Shown here: in pieces, positions 52,106-63,468 of the stretch
Position numbering within the stretch: the stretch's first letter is position 1
How the letters are laid out: the number at the start of each line of letters is the position of its first letter
Assembly: GCA_021234155.1 (NCBI GenBank)
Contig: JAJEKV010000060.1
Span: forward strand, 6,034,323-6,098,322
Reading direction: 5' to 3'
Length of the DNA: 64,000 bases
Source of the DNA: Isoetes taiwanensis
Lineage: Eukaryota > Streptophyta > Lycopodiopsida > Isoetales > Isoetaceae
Notes under the pieces: model-generated
Told to the model about the DNA's origin: nothing
The model's database searches: none
What the model saw: the letters and a program-made list of their open reading frames with translations, nothing else
Program-made: the position numbers and the translations under genes

Positions 52106-53219
52106 CTATAGTAGATTTTGAAGAGTATTTTCAGATGTCCATAGGAATATTCTTCTTAGGAAGGGGCCCTTCATTTTCGTCATTTCTATCGACATTCCTG
52201 TCAATATTTGATGGACCATAACCATCATTTGATTCGTCCTCAATCTTTTGGAGCTCTTCAACAGGAACAAATTCAACAAACTCAGTAGGAACATCTGCGT
52301 TCCTAGACAGAGGAGGCATGAGGTTCAGTGTTGGTATGCTTTGGAAGTCTATCTGTCCCCTTAACACTTAATTCCTGATTCTCGTTTAGAAAACTTTGAA
52401 GGAAACTTAAATCGCCTAACGAATTCAACAGAATCCGCGTCAATCCGTTCCCACATGTTGACCAATCTGGCACCACTACCATGTCCCCTAATGTTTGTCT
52501 TCAACCTTCAAAAAGATATAGATTAGTCTAAGCCACTATACGCATATAGACGACCAACGCACAAGTTACCAGATTGCAGGCTCATAACCAGCCTTTCTGT
52601 GTTGTTTGAGAGTTGCCTGAACCATTCCAACTTAGTTACTAGAATGAAAAACGACAATCCTCCACAGGAGGCAGTGGTTAGTTTGACAAATCTGCTAACA
52701 AAAGAATCACACTCTGCATATGTGAAGGGCTTACCATCCCCTCTGCTATTGGGAAACTTGAAACTATAGGGAATATTAGTAATGCACAAAGTATAAGGCC
52801 GAACTAGACGCTTGTCAATGTAAATATAGTTACATTGGTACATATGATACTAGCAGTCTTGGCCAAAAGAAGTGAAGCTCCCGTACTCCAAAGGAACAAA
52901 TGTTTCTTCGGCCTCTTTATGCTGCCGTAGTTTAACATGCTCGTCCTTGCGTAATCTGACCAGATTCAAAAATCCAGGTGGCACATGATCTTTCTTTTTC
53001 TGCAAAGGCATTAAATAAACTTTAGACAATAGACAAGAACTAGACACACCTATATATGCATAGCCTCACTGCTTACCCAGTTAGTGAAGTTGGAAGCATA
53101 TTCATTTATTTTTTGATCAGTAGAAAAAGTTGGATATAAGCTCCTCACTTTATCCCATGAATCACAATTCAGATGTTGCATCACTGCTGTTGACAAACAG
53201 CGCAATCCTTTAGACTGCA
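52106..53219 (-). CDS. Spliced minus-strand gene of unknown function (partial)
   Basis: Inferred exons: 53219-~53078 (LRCLSTAVMQHLNCDSWDKV, YPTFSTDQKINEYASNFTNW, donor TGG/GTAAGC), ~53000-52850 after an AG acceptor (KKKDHVPPGFLNLVRLRKDE, ending FGQDC and a stop), 52843-52523 (MYQCNYIYIDKRLVRPYTLC, DSFVSRFVKLTTASCGGLSF) and 52367-52106 (NADVPTEFVEFVPVEELQKI, ending PKKNIPMDI). The exon order and consistent strand suggest one gene, but a stop at 52850 breaks it. The family is not recognised. No start or targeting sequence seen; the 5' end is missing. Confidence 0.4.
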
Positions 53220-53555
53220 AAAAAACCAATCAATTCTTGTAGAAACAAGGCGAACCAAAAAAAAATACTTCCACAACATTCTGCAAGACCTCACATATAT
53301 TTTCTTTATTCTTTAGGCCTTGCATTTCCTTCTAGGGCTGAATTCCCATATCTTTTTGCCTGCTTGTGTCCTCCATTTTCTTTTTACCCTTGCCACCATC
53401 TTTGCTTCCGTCCTTTGTCTTTATCAACCCAGAGGCGGAAGCTGAAGAGACCACTTAGTGGATGGCGGAAGCATATCACCGTTAACAAGCAGTTTATACA
53501 TAGAGTTCACAAGCCTGGGCTCGTGAATCCTTGGTGAGAGATCCACATGCACCCT
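53220..53555. other. No recognised feature
   Basis: Possibly more 5' exon or intron of the unknown minus-strand gene. Nothing supportable. Confidence 0.35.
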
Positions 53556-54360
53556 TCAATAGGCTCTGGAGCAATAAGTGGCAGAGTACAAGCAACCTAT
53601 AATAGGTATGTTCCATCGAGACAGCAAGAATTTGGTTTGGAAGACCTTCCAGGCCATTAACTTACCAGAATCATACCATGCCGCAACTGTCAAGATTCCT
53701 GCTGCTAACCTCCAATGTCGTTGAGTCAATGGATGGACTGAAGCACAAAGCGGGAGATTATTTTCCACAGGTATCCACCAACAAGGAGCATGCAACTGAT
53801 GACATGCAACATGATTGGTACGAAATAAGGTCCGTACTATCTCCCAAAACTCCAACAAGCCTTTCAGAAAAGGGAAGGTATTAGGAAAAGGGCATAGTTG
53901 GTAAAAGAAACTCCAAGAAAGAAAAGGTTTTAATGAAGTTTTCCCAAAAGGAACACAATATGCAAGTGACTGCTTCACCAACCGCAATCAGGTGAATCAA
54001 CCATATCCTTAAGGATCCTCCAGATGAACAAAGAAGTCATAATCTTACTTTGCAAATGGAAGTCTATCATACTCAAGACACCAGCAAATTTTGGCCTAGT
54101 GCATTTGGTCCATGCAATCGTCATCACATCATGCTCTTCATTCCCACCCCAGATAAAGTTACGGACAATGGTAACTATCACCTGAAATTTTGCCGGAGAA
54201 GCCAAAAGGGCAGAGGCCATATAAACATGGAAAGTATTTAACACGAGCTTAGCAACAATTATCCACATTGGCATAGAAAGCTTAGTAGTATTCCACCAAA
54301 TAAATCATTTCACAACCCTTCTATATAATATCCCAAGCATCTGAGGTAGAAATATGAATG
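53556..54360 (-). pseudogene. LINE polymerase C-terminal remnant
   Basis: Minus-strand frames contain AKLVLNTFHVYMASALLASP, IVTIVRNFIWGGNEEHDVMT and IDFHLQSKIMTSLFIWRILK, the conserved stretch just after the RT domain of plant LINEs (IxRxFxWGG). The following frame (53556-53987) continues towards the zf-RVT part. A frameshift lies at ~53980. No RT catalytic box is present. Distinct from the remnant at 200-504. Confidence 0.75.
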
Positions 54361-54463
54361 CCCACAGGAATACCCAGAAGTTTAGTAGCCTTCGCATGAG
54401 GAAGCACCTTCAAAGGGAATCAACAACTCAAGGAGGCACCACGCCATCAAGCGTCCTTTTTTC

Positions 54464-55527
54464 TTTGTGTTTTTGTACGCTTTTCACTAAGGTTTTCTTA
54501 TGACAATCTTCAAAATGCAAAGCTTCTTTTTCTTTAGCATCTGGAGTTCTTTAGCTCTATCTTTATGGTAACTTTTACTTATGTTTTATTTGTTTTATTG
54601 TGATGAAATTCAAAAGCTACAGGTGATGAAAGCCTCAAATGAATTCTAGTTTTTTTCTGGTTTGAATTCTAAAATTTTTGTCACATCGGGGATGTCCTTA
54701 AGGCCCCGAAGGGGCCAAATTTTTTTTTTTTGCAATACAAATCATTAACATCCAACATATAAACATTAAATCCTCCAACACATAACAACCAACACATAAC
54801 AACCATTGACATTAACAACCAACACATAACTACCATTGACATTAATTAACACAACCATTGGGTCCAATACATTTAAATTAAAATCCCCCTTAAACCCCCT
54901 TTGGTTTGGGTGCATATTCATACGGGGGGTGACGTACCAAATTTTGCACGTACAAAATCAACACCATATAGTATTCCGCTTGAAATCTTATAGTATTTTG
55001 CGAATCTTGTTATATAGTATAGCAAATTTTGTACTTGCATACCCCACAAACGAGGAACTTTACGTACGGTGTAGATTAAGGAATAAGGGGCGAATATGCC
55101 TATCCAACAGCTCTCGTTGCCCGGAGTCACCCCCCGTGTGAATATGCACCCAAACCAAAGGGGGATTTTAATTTAAATGTGTTGGACCCAATGGTTGTGT
55201 TAATTAATGTCAATTGTAGTTATGTGTTGGTTGTTAATGTCAATGGTTGTTATGTGTTGGGGGATTTAATTTTTATATGTTGGATGTTAATGGTTTGTAT
55301 TGCAAAAAACATTTTTTAGCCCCTTCGGGACCTTAAGGACCCCAGACAAAAAATTTTAGAATTCAAACCAGAAAAAAACTTGAATTCATTTGAGGCTTTC
55401 ATCACCTGTAGCTTTTGAATTTCATCACAATAAAACAAATAGAACATAAGTAAAAGTTACCATAAAGATAGAGCTAAAGAACTCCAGATGCTAAAGAAAA
55501 AGAAGCTTTGCATTTTGAAGATTGTCT
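54464..55527. mobile_element. Foldback element, deletion derivative of the 42 kb element
   Basis: Inverted arms 54507-54935 and ~55125-55527 match each other and the inner part of the large element's terminal repeats; the loop (54940-55125) matches the right subterminal segment 45470-45680. Both arms share a subterminal CTTTAGCATCTGGAGTTC block not seen in the large element. A left extension (54464-54506) matches the repeat around 4432-4475. No coding capacity. Confidence 0.8.
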
Positions 55528-55646
55528 ATATCAGCAAAAAAAAAAGAGGAATGTGTCATCAGCATACTGGTTAAAAATTTCCTGTGAACCATCCTCCATA
55601 GTAAGACCCTGCACTATCCAAGACAGTGAAAGGATCTGAGCTACTA
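55528..55646. other. Spacer before Helitron
   Basis: A-rich, nothing recognised. Confidence 0.4.
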
Positions 55647-55669
55647 TCTATATATAATAATAATGGCGT

Positions 55670-57800
55670 TTTATGATAGTTTGTGCGCATTTTTGGCCGT
55701 TGGATTGAATAGATGGCTGAGATGCATTTTCTTTTTTCAAGAGCGGTTGGGTCTCGAGATGTGGTGTGTTCCTTCCCTTTTCCAACAGCGGTTGAGCCTT
55801 CCACTTTATTCGAACATTACAGGTGCTTCTTTCCTTCGTATCTACTTGAAATGTTGATGAGTGTCTCCCTAATAACGAGTGCCTATATAAACGGCAAAAT
55901 AGTCGGATACTCCCTTAACTCTTCTTTCTTTCTTCTCTTTAGATACAGAAGGTTTTCACTTGATTTTTGTATTCTCTGAGCTTTCTCTGGGCAATCTACA
56001 TTTTCGCTTATCTGAGAAGTATTAACTTTCTTTTCAGGTTTTCTTCTCAGGGTTCTGTTATGCTTGGAGTAAAAGTCGGCTTAACAGTAAATCAGGTCTT
56101 AGTCTCAGGTAGATCCTCACTTTTATTTATTGCCATGCCTACATGCAAAGCCAAATCCGGTCCTGCCCTAGCCATGAATCTGGCATTTTTTAGTTATTTC
56201 CTAACCGTGTCCTTTATTGTCATGCTTCAGCATGAAAGAGTTTCCAATTGCTTCTCTACTGGTTTAATGCGGTAGCAGAACTTTGTTACTTCTATGCCTG
56301 TACAAATCCAGGATGTGCTTATTTGAGTTGGATTTGGCCTGGACTTTATGCAGATTCTGTTCACTATTCGTGTTCATTTTTCAATCAACAACAAATATTC
56401 AGGGTGCTGGGGTAGAATCTACTTGAGATCTTCCATATCTACTTGAGATCTTCTATACAGAGCTGTGTCGAAATCACAAAAGCATGGAAGCTCTATTTAG
56501 GTTTTATTTCAAATCAGTATTGGCCGAATCTCTAAGGTGTAGAAGGGGTTTTTCTAAAATGGGTAAATCGTGATGCCAGACATGGCAGCCTGAATATACA
56601 TAAAAATGGAAGGCCGAATATGCCTTGGGAGCCAGAGCAAGTGCATGCTTGGATAGGGGATTTTCTTTGAGATCGCCTCCTTTCATGTTGAATTTGGCCT
56701 CGATTTTGCCCTTTATCTGAAGTTTGTGTCTTTCCTGGAAGGTTGGATATGTCTGCCACTAGAACAGAGCTAGAAAGGTAAGAGTTTCGATGGCTTCAAA
56801 TTAGAAACGACTTTTTTTTAATCTAAACCTACTACTTTCTGTCTTTTCTTGGGCCATTCATGATTGTAGACGGCAGCTAGAGCATCTCCATTTCAAGGCT
56901 AGGCATGGTCCTATATCAAGGATCATCATTTCGATCCTCCAGACTGCAAAGATGGTATTTTCAAAGCTATTTAGGGCTCAATCTGGTATAGAATCAGAGT
57001 GATCCGTCAAATTGGTCTTTAACGGCTTTTAGTGTATCCTTGAAGTTGTCTTTCTACGCTCGACCTAATGAACACAATTTCTTATGAAGCTCTTCATAAT
57101 GGAAAAAGAATGCCATCGATATTCAATAAAATGTTTGTAGCGCTTGTTTTTATGAATAATAACAAAATTTTATTGTACATTCGATTCCAGGTGTTGGCTC
57201 ATTACAGTACAACATTTTCTTCATCAGTATTCATCTTTGAGACATGGGTAACGTGACTGTTGCTTTGATTACGTTAGGGCATATTGCATGTTGTGGTAAA
57301 CATTTTTCTGCCTTCTCAGGACACCATATTTTCACTGTTAATTCTTTGGCAGTGTTCTGGAAAGCAAGAGATGCAAAGTTATAAACCCATTCGTTTTCCC
57401 AGCTAAGCTTCTGCAAGAAATCCTTGCATCTAGAATCTTTCTATGAAGGGCAAATTCAAGTGAGTTTCCTACCAGAGGTTTAAGGCAAAGAAAATTTATA
57501 TATCATCTATATCCAGCTTGAGAGCTTCAATACAGTAAAGCTTGTAATCGTTTTGCTGAATGAAAATTCTGAGTTCCACATAGACGAAGATGTTCTCGAG
57601 ATATCTCTTGTGCGATGCGTTAAAATTGTGGTGGTGCTCTTTGCAAGTTAAGAGTGCAGCAAATTGTAGATCTCAGTCATCCCTTATCACTGGTAATGCC
57701 ATGGTCTTGGTTGGACATTTTTATTGGTAATGAAGAATTCTTAGGCGTTGGTCATGCACTGGAGTTCCAGCTACAACGGGAAAGTACCAGCTATTTATAG
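55670..57800. other. Helitron interior without recognised gene
   Basis: About 2.1 kb; only short frames without motifs. Some may be introns or untranslated parts of captured genes. Confidence 0.4.
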
Positions 57801-57861
57801 GTGAAGATTAACAGCTTTGTGGAGATCAGGCACATTATACGAGAGATCGGCTGGAAGCTCA

Positions 57862-58410
57862 TGGATATATCCAATGGACATTCTTCTAAAGGAAACCATT
57901 CGCTGGTCTCCAGACCTCGCATCCTTTTAGCTGCCAGTGGTAGCGTTGCTGCAAGCAAGTTTGGGTTCTCGCCGAGAGTTTATCTGATTGGGCAGAGGTG
58001 AAGGCAGTTGCGACAAAAGCTACTTTGCATTTTATAGATAAGAAATCTCTCCCTTCTGTTGTTCCCTTATATACAGATGAAACGGAATGGTCAAGCTGGA
58101 AGAAGCTAGGGGATAATGCTTTGCACATTGAACTCAGACAATGGGCAGATGCAATGGTAAGTGCACCTTTATTAGCAAATACACTAGCAAAGATTGCAGG
58201 GGGTTCTCCAAGCCCTTATTTGTTGCTCCTGCTATGAACATCCTAATGTGGAACAACCCTTTTACTGATCGCCATATCAGTTCCATAGAAGATCTTGGTA
58301 TGATCATTATTTCACCAATTACAAAAAGATTGGCATGTGGTGATTTTGGCAATGGAGCAATGGCAGAGCCCTCAACTATTGATTCAACATTAAGATTGTC
58401 ACTGACTTAA
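57862..58410 (+). pseudogene. Phosphopantothenoylcysteine decarboxylase (HAL3-like) pseudogene
   Basis: Three frames read on as one protein: RPRILLAASGSVAASKFG, then (after a frameshift at ~57965) EVKAVATKATLHFIDKKSLP, YTDETEWSSWKKLGDNALHI, MVSAPLLANTLAKIAGG, and (after a second break at ~58200) SKPLFVAPAMNILMWNNPFT, ISPITKRLACGDFGNGAMAE. These are the flavoprotein motifs of plant HAL3/PPCDC, a coenzyme A biosynthesis enzyme. The catalytic His (LHIELR) and the substrate-clamp PAMN and ACGD motifs are present. A stretch of about 14 residues between AGG and SKP is missing. No introns, so it may derive from cDNA or a single-exon capture. Not functional as read. Confidence 0.85.
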
Positions 58411-58880
58411 ATTGTTACCCACATCTGGTACATCTTGATGCTTACTTGACAACAAGGCAGTTCCGGGCTTCTCTATCTTTCATGACTGACTTGTTCTTTT
58501 GTGGTACATTATGAAGTTAGTTTCGGGTACCACTGTTATTTAATGGCATAGATTTCTTGTCCACTACATTTGGAGCATCAATATTTGGTTCAAGGAATGT
58601 AGCATATTCTGTAGTCATTTGCAGTGACCATTTATTCTCGATGCTTATCAAAGCTCTACCTGATTATGATAGTATTGGCCGCTCCAGCCATTGGTTCGAT
58701 AAAAAATTCTTTAAGGGTGGTAAGACCCAAATCTGGATTGTTTGACTCATGAGTTTTTTAACTTCGTACAATTGATAATGAGAACAATGATCTTTCAAAA
58801 AAAAAAAATTTAGAAGCTGAGGATATTTATTATGACAAAGCAAGTTGTGGATATTTATTATATGATAAAGCATCTGCAAT
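58411..58880. other. No recognised gene
   Basis: Helitron interior between the two captured pieces; nothing recognised. Confidence 0.4.
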
Positions 58881-58884
58881 GTCT

Positions 58885-59395
58885 ATGCATACCCAAGATA
58901 TTATTCAACTTGTGGGACTGGCAATGTATCAAATACCTCCCTTGCCTCTAGAATTGAAAAGCATTTCAAAGCTTCTTGACCAGATCCATTTCCAATATAT
59001 GCTGCAATTAGTGTGGTCCATGATGCAACTTGTGGGATTGGCAATGTATCAAAGACCTCCCTTACATTTGGCATACATACCAACCAAAGCCATTACCAAC
59101 ATAAACATCTTTGTCAAGTCCGCTTTTAGAGATATCATGATGTATTTCGCGGCCTTTATCAATCGCCCTAACATTGCCACATACCTTAAAACTGCAAACA
59201 TATGTGACTGCATCTGGGGAAACATTGCTAGCTTGCATCTGCATGAGACAGTTAAGGGCATCAATTTCAAGCCCATTTTCAGCATATCCTGTAATGAGGG
59301 CATTCCATGAGACGACGTCTTGGATTAGGAACTTATCAAACACCTCCCGTGCCTCGAATCACTCTATAGCTGTGCATCCTAGCAAGAGATTATAG
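58885..59395 (-). pseudogene. PPR protein fragments inside the Helitron
   Basis: On the minus strand: DVVSWNALITGYAENGLEID, NVSPDAVTYVCSFKVCGNV, AIDKGREIHHDISKSGLDKD, then GMYAKCKGGL, REVFDTLPIPQVASWTTLIA and YIGNGSGQEALKCF, followed by a second REVFDTLPVPQV. Standard P/L/S PPR motifs with frameshifts and a local duplication of about 130 bp (CAACTTGTGGGA-TGGCAATG twice). It has no start, targeting peptide or E/DYW end. Confidence 0.8.
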
Positions 59396-59570
59396 ATTGA
59401 AATCTGATCGATCACAGTCTTCTGGATTCTTTCTTAGTTGCAAGTTGGCATGGAATGCAGTGCTGATTCAAAGCATTGATGATTGGCTTGATATTTCTGT
59501 TGAAGAAGGATTGGTCCTTTTTAAGTCCTTTCCCAATGAAAAGCCCAGCAACGCTGGGCACTTTTTCTAG

Positions 59571-60127
59571 TTGTAAATAAAAGCAGAGTTATAATGGGCA
59601 TCCTTGGTGAACTCCTTTAGTTTCGTTAGCATTTGACTCCTACATTTATAATACTTTTGAGGTTTATTTTTTATCTTTCAAGATCTTACCCAACAACTAG
59701 TCTAGTAGGTGTAATTCCTCGTCTCATCATTTTTCACTTTATTTTATTTTAATTAGAGGCCAGTTCAGTCAAAATAATGAATAGAATAAGGCTTTGGGGG
59801 TGGATACAATGCAATATAAAAGCAAAAAGTTGATGCGACACTTAAAGTGATAGGAATTCTTCCAGGTTGTGACCATTAGGTAAATTGCATGATTATATAT
59901 CCTACCAGAATGCAGTTGGCTCGAACTATTTCTGTCATTTAGATTTAGGTAGTATTTTTCGCAATTGAAACCTAAAAGCCAAGTGTGCAATACTTATGGG
60001 GTTCATGAAAGCATAAATTGAGATTATATGACATAACCCAAAGACGTAAGTATAATATAGTCAGACATTATTTTTTGCAAGTGATCGTGATAATCACGAC
60101 GCTTTCTTTTATGCTCGCTGCCTTCTT
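59571..60127. other. No recognised gene; 3' flank of minus-strand secreted-protein gene
   Basis: About 550 bp without a supported gene. Confidence 0.4.
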
Positions 60128-60640
60128 CTATGCAGTATACACAAATGGAGCAACTTGGGCAAATGCCCTTTCATCCTTGACACCGAGAGGGATGGTCAAG
60201 GAACCAGGGTTAGGGATTGCAAGCGCACTGCAGTCATAGGGCAAGGTAAACTCGTCGACTTTGAGGCGATAGAGATGAGCATTCTTGTACGAACCACCCC
60301 TTATTCTGAATTCACCTTTGAGGTTGGTGGAGCCAGACTTGGAGAAGCCTAGAGGTCCAGTAAGTTTGACCGTAATCCCTGCTCATCAACAAAACAACAA
60401 ACCAACAAGGGGACGAAGTCATACGATGTTAATTTGAAGCAACTTACCAAACAACTTACCAAACAAGGGGACGAAGTCATACGATGTTAATTTGAAGCAA
60501 ACCACCTTGCCAACGACGACCAGGTCTTCGTCATCGTCAAGGTCTTCTCCTTTGTCGTATTTAAGAGGAGGCTGCCACGCAGAAACTGATGCAAAAAGGG
60601 CTGCAAGAAGGAGGAAGTAAACAAGCTTCAGTGCGGCCAT
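60128..60640 (-). CDS. Small secreted protein, two exons (paralogue 1)
   Basis: Exon 1 is 60460-60640 (181 bp, start at 60640), the intron 60379-60459 (81 bp, GT-AG) and exon 2 60128-60378 (251 bp, stop TAG). It gives 143 residues. The N-terminus MAALKLVYFLLLAALFASVS is a clear signal peptide. Next come an acidic stretch (GEDLDDDEDL), VVVGKVVCFKLTSYDFVPLF, a beta-rich domain and a late Cys (LPYDCSAL). The V-x-G-x-V-x-C start and beta pattern recall Ole e 1-like secreted proteins (weak inference). The intron contains a duplicated copy of the exon-1 end and donor (GTAAGTTG twice). Divergent from the paralogue at 63469-63969, with about 2.8 kb between the starts. Confidence 0.85.
60379..60459 (-). 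other. Intron with duplicated exon end
   Basis: Contains a near-copy of the sequence around the exon-1 end (GCTTCAAATTAACATCGTAT then GACTTCGTCCCCTTG), so a second, decoy splice donor lies in the intron. The paralogue's 69-bp intron lacks it. Confidence 0.7.
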
Positions 60641-60713
60641 CTGTCAACTCCAAAGGCTATGAAGAAGAAAAGGAATGAGATGAAAATATGGTGTGGGATA
60701 TGGCATATGGGTG

Positions 60714-60720
60714 TTATATA
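60714..60720 (-). promoter_or_regulatory. TATA box of paralogue 1
   Basis: TATATAA on the minus strand, 74 bp before the start codon, in the conserved context CTGCTATATAACACCCA shared with 63396-63402. Upstream, CCGGAATAATTTGACTT-like and GGCCAAGCACGTCCTT blocks are also shared between the two promoters. Confidence 0.75.
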
Positions 60721-60831
60721 GCAGTGCACAGAACTGATTTGTGGGTGGCACGTTGTTCCACCACCGGAATAATTTGACTTGAGGTTTCGGCCAAGCACGT
60801 CCTTCTTGGCATTCCCTAGCCGGCATTATAA

Positions 60832-63240
60832 TTTAGCAAAGTTGCCTCTTAGCACGTCTTGCACCTCCCCACAACTTATTCTGGTAGAATGTCAGCTATA
60901 TTGATCTACCAAAAGGTCAAGACACTTTCCTTGAAGTAAGTAGGCCTCCAGAAATTAACCATTCTATAGGAAGGAATACACTTTCCAGTCTGGATCGAAC
61001 GAATTTGGTCTCCATATTTAGGTTAATTGTTCTCCCTCCTAACTACAGTATGCAGCAGCTTGCTTAGAAATTATCCTCCCACGTTAAGCACAAATCTCAA
61101 GCCTGGAGTAATGTCATATGTAAACATTGGGGCTAGTCTCCTTGTGATGGAATGTAGATAAAAATATTGAGTGGAAACGTTGGTTAATAAATCTGTCATT
61201 GCAATCTTTGCTTTCTGTTCTTCAATTTGTAAATCATTTTATAACTGCCATCCGGTTGGGCCTTGCCCTTATTATATACTGAATTTTACTTCTGAAGCTA
61301 TTTGATGGCAGAGATATCTATACATACCAAGATATTGGTTGCCAAGTTTCAATTTGATGACTTGTTAATGTAATTGCTTAAATCCTTCAAATCAACAATT
61401 TGATCAGGTTACCAAGGCATTTGATATGTCACTGTTGGAATCAGATAAACACGCTACATCCACAAGCTTACATTCAGAATTTCACTGTTTCAAACAACCA
61501 GCTTTTATTTTAACTTGTGTAGAGCGTCTATCATAAATAAAAGGTGTATCACTATGTACTTCATTTGTCAAGAGAGAAAACATTATGAGCATGCATACAC
61601 ATTCAGGAAAGTTTTCTCCTTCTTTCCTCATTCTCCAATCCATCTCAAGACTGCCTTACTGAAAGCTTTTAAAGGGCTTACTTAACAAGGTCTACATTTG
61701 CTTACTTTATCACCAAATTCATAGTTAATTTGAATGTCAAACTACTGAATTTTCCAGATATCTTAAAATACTTGGCCAGCATTATTGGAGGATCCCTGTT
61801 GTCAAAGAAATTCCAGAAGAAATAGCAGCTCAGGTTAGTTGTATTATCGCAGTTCTTGTCTGCAGGGAGAGAGGCTGCTGCATTGAGAGGGTAAGCCAGC
61901 ATTTCGTTGTTGCCTGCAGAGAAGATTACAGCAGATAATTCAGGTCTAATTCTTATTGTGATCTTGTTTTTAGGTCGGTTGTATATCAATTGAGGGCCCT
62001 GTGCCATAATAGACCATATTCATGGTTTTAGTCCCTACAACATTTCTTTTGCCACTCTATATTGAACCTTCATATAGCAAATTCTGCCTTCTCGACTTAT
62101 GTCAGGAGCTCTTTGTGGCGTGCCAATTTAAGTTTACTATGGATGTTCTGGTTTTGGTAAAGCTAAGAAGTCATTTACTCTGTGACAGCTGAGACACACA
62201 ATCTCAGCAAAAAGCCAACTATTGAAGCAGATAAGCCTGGTGTACCTTCAAATGGTGCCATGGACTCCTCTATATGCCAGAGCACTCGGAAGCCTGTAGA
62301 TGTCGGCCCGTGAAATTATGTACTAAGACAACATAATCAATAAAAGATATACTGGAATACAAGAGCACACCAGCCCACAAATGCAAATTGAGTTGAAAAC
62401 AAAAAGCTGTATAAAAAATACTTCCAATCATAATTTGCACTTCAATAAAATATTAAGTGATGAGCTCAGGCAGGAGCTCAAACATTGAAGAACTGTAGGC
62501 TGATTGTCATATGTTTGTTATTTTTCCTATTATGCTTAAATTGTATACTAGAAGCATTCTTGATAGGATTTACATTCCATACGACCACATATGATATAGA
62601 ATTCATATATCTAACGTGCATCTTCTAAGATAGCAATACATGACACAAAACAATCACTGCACAAGGGTCTTAAATAGATCAGGTACAACTAGCACTAGCA
62701 GTAAGGCAGTCTTACGATGGATTGGAGAATAAGGAGAAAAATTTTCTGAATGTGTGTGCATGCTCATAATGTTTTTTCTATTGACAATGAAATTACTGAT
62801 GGCCTAGATATCACGCTCACCTAGAATCTTGTTTTTTTTAATCCAGCTTATATCCGTTTTGCCATGATACACGCTCTTAGACAGGTTCAAACAGCGAATA
62901 AATCTCATAAAGCAACGTGGTTCTTAATGTAAACCAAATGCCCCTTGTAAGCTTCTGAATATGTTGTTTGCATCCGATCTACATAATTTCAGGCATCAGA
63001 TTTGTGTTTAACCATGGTTGAATGCATTCTGGAAACTTGGCTCTGCTAACTGGAAAGGATATTCTAGGCAAGCTGCTGCATATGGCAAGTCGGTGTAGCA
63101 TGATCTGGACCCTTTGGTTTAGTTAGCAGGAAGAATTAAGCCAAATAATATGGAGGCAAAATTTGTTGAATGCAAACATGAAAGTCTATTACAAGGAAAG
63201 TATGGTGAGCTTTTGGTAAAACGATGGCTAACAGTCCACT
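60832..63240. other. Intergenic region between the divergent paralogues
   Basis: About 2.4 kb. A 101-codon minus-strand frame at 61702-62007 has no motif and no splice context and is not called. Nothing else recognised apart from the promoter-proximal blocks near each gene. Confidence 0.45.
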
Positions 63241-63249
63241 AGAATATTT

Positions 63250-63395
63250 GTGGGGAGGGGAAGGACGTGCCAAGAGGCAACTCTGCTAACTTATGCCGGC
63301 TAGGGCATGTCAAGGAGGACGTGCTTGGCCCAAACCTGAAGCCAAATTATTCCGGTGGTATAACTACGTGCGACCCACAGATCCGCCTGGACTGC
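63250..63395 (+). promoter_or_regulatory. Conserved upstream promoter block of paralogue 2
   Basis: Words GCCAAGAGGCAACT, TGCCGGCTAGGG, GGACGTGCTTGGCC and TTCCGGTGGT are shared in order with the reverse complement of ~60765-60860 upstream of paralogue 1. Conserved beyond the coding region, so probably cis-regulatory. Confidence 0.6.
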
Positions 63396-63402
63396 TATAT
63401 AA
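63396..63402 (+). promoter_or_regulatory. TATA box of paralogue 2
   Basis: TATATAA in CTGCTATATAACACCCA, 67 bp before the start codon. Confidence 0.75.
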
Positions 63403-63468
63403 CACCCACATCCCAAACACCATTTTCATCTCATTCCTTTTCTTCTTCATCGCCTTTGCAGTTGAGAG

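Larger units (their letters stand above)
55647..59570 (+). mobile_element. Helitron (3.9 kb, non-autonomous, with captured genes)
   Basis: The 5' end TCTATATATAATAATAATGG is preceded by A, and the 3' end has a GCCCAGC-AAC-GCTGGGC hairpin (59543-59559), a 7-nt spacer and CTAG followed by T. Both are the standard plant Helitron termini inserted at A|T. It has no Rep/helicase gene. It carries a PPCDC/HAL3-like sequence (plus strand) and PPR fragments (minus strand), consistent with Helitron gene capture. Confidence 0.8.

Noticed and set aside
60155-60352. Plus-strand frame within the minus-strand gene (and its mirror at 63619-63942)
   Set aside because: Antisense shadows of exon 2 of the two secreted-protein genes.
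61702-62007. 101-codon minus-strand frame
   Set aside because: No motif, no splice or promoter context, no paralogue; could not be supported as a gene.
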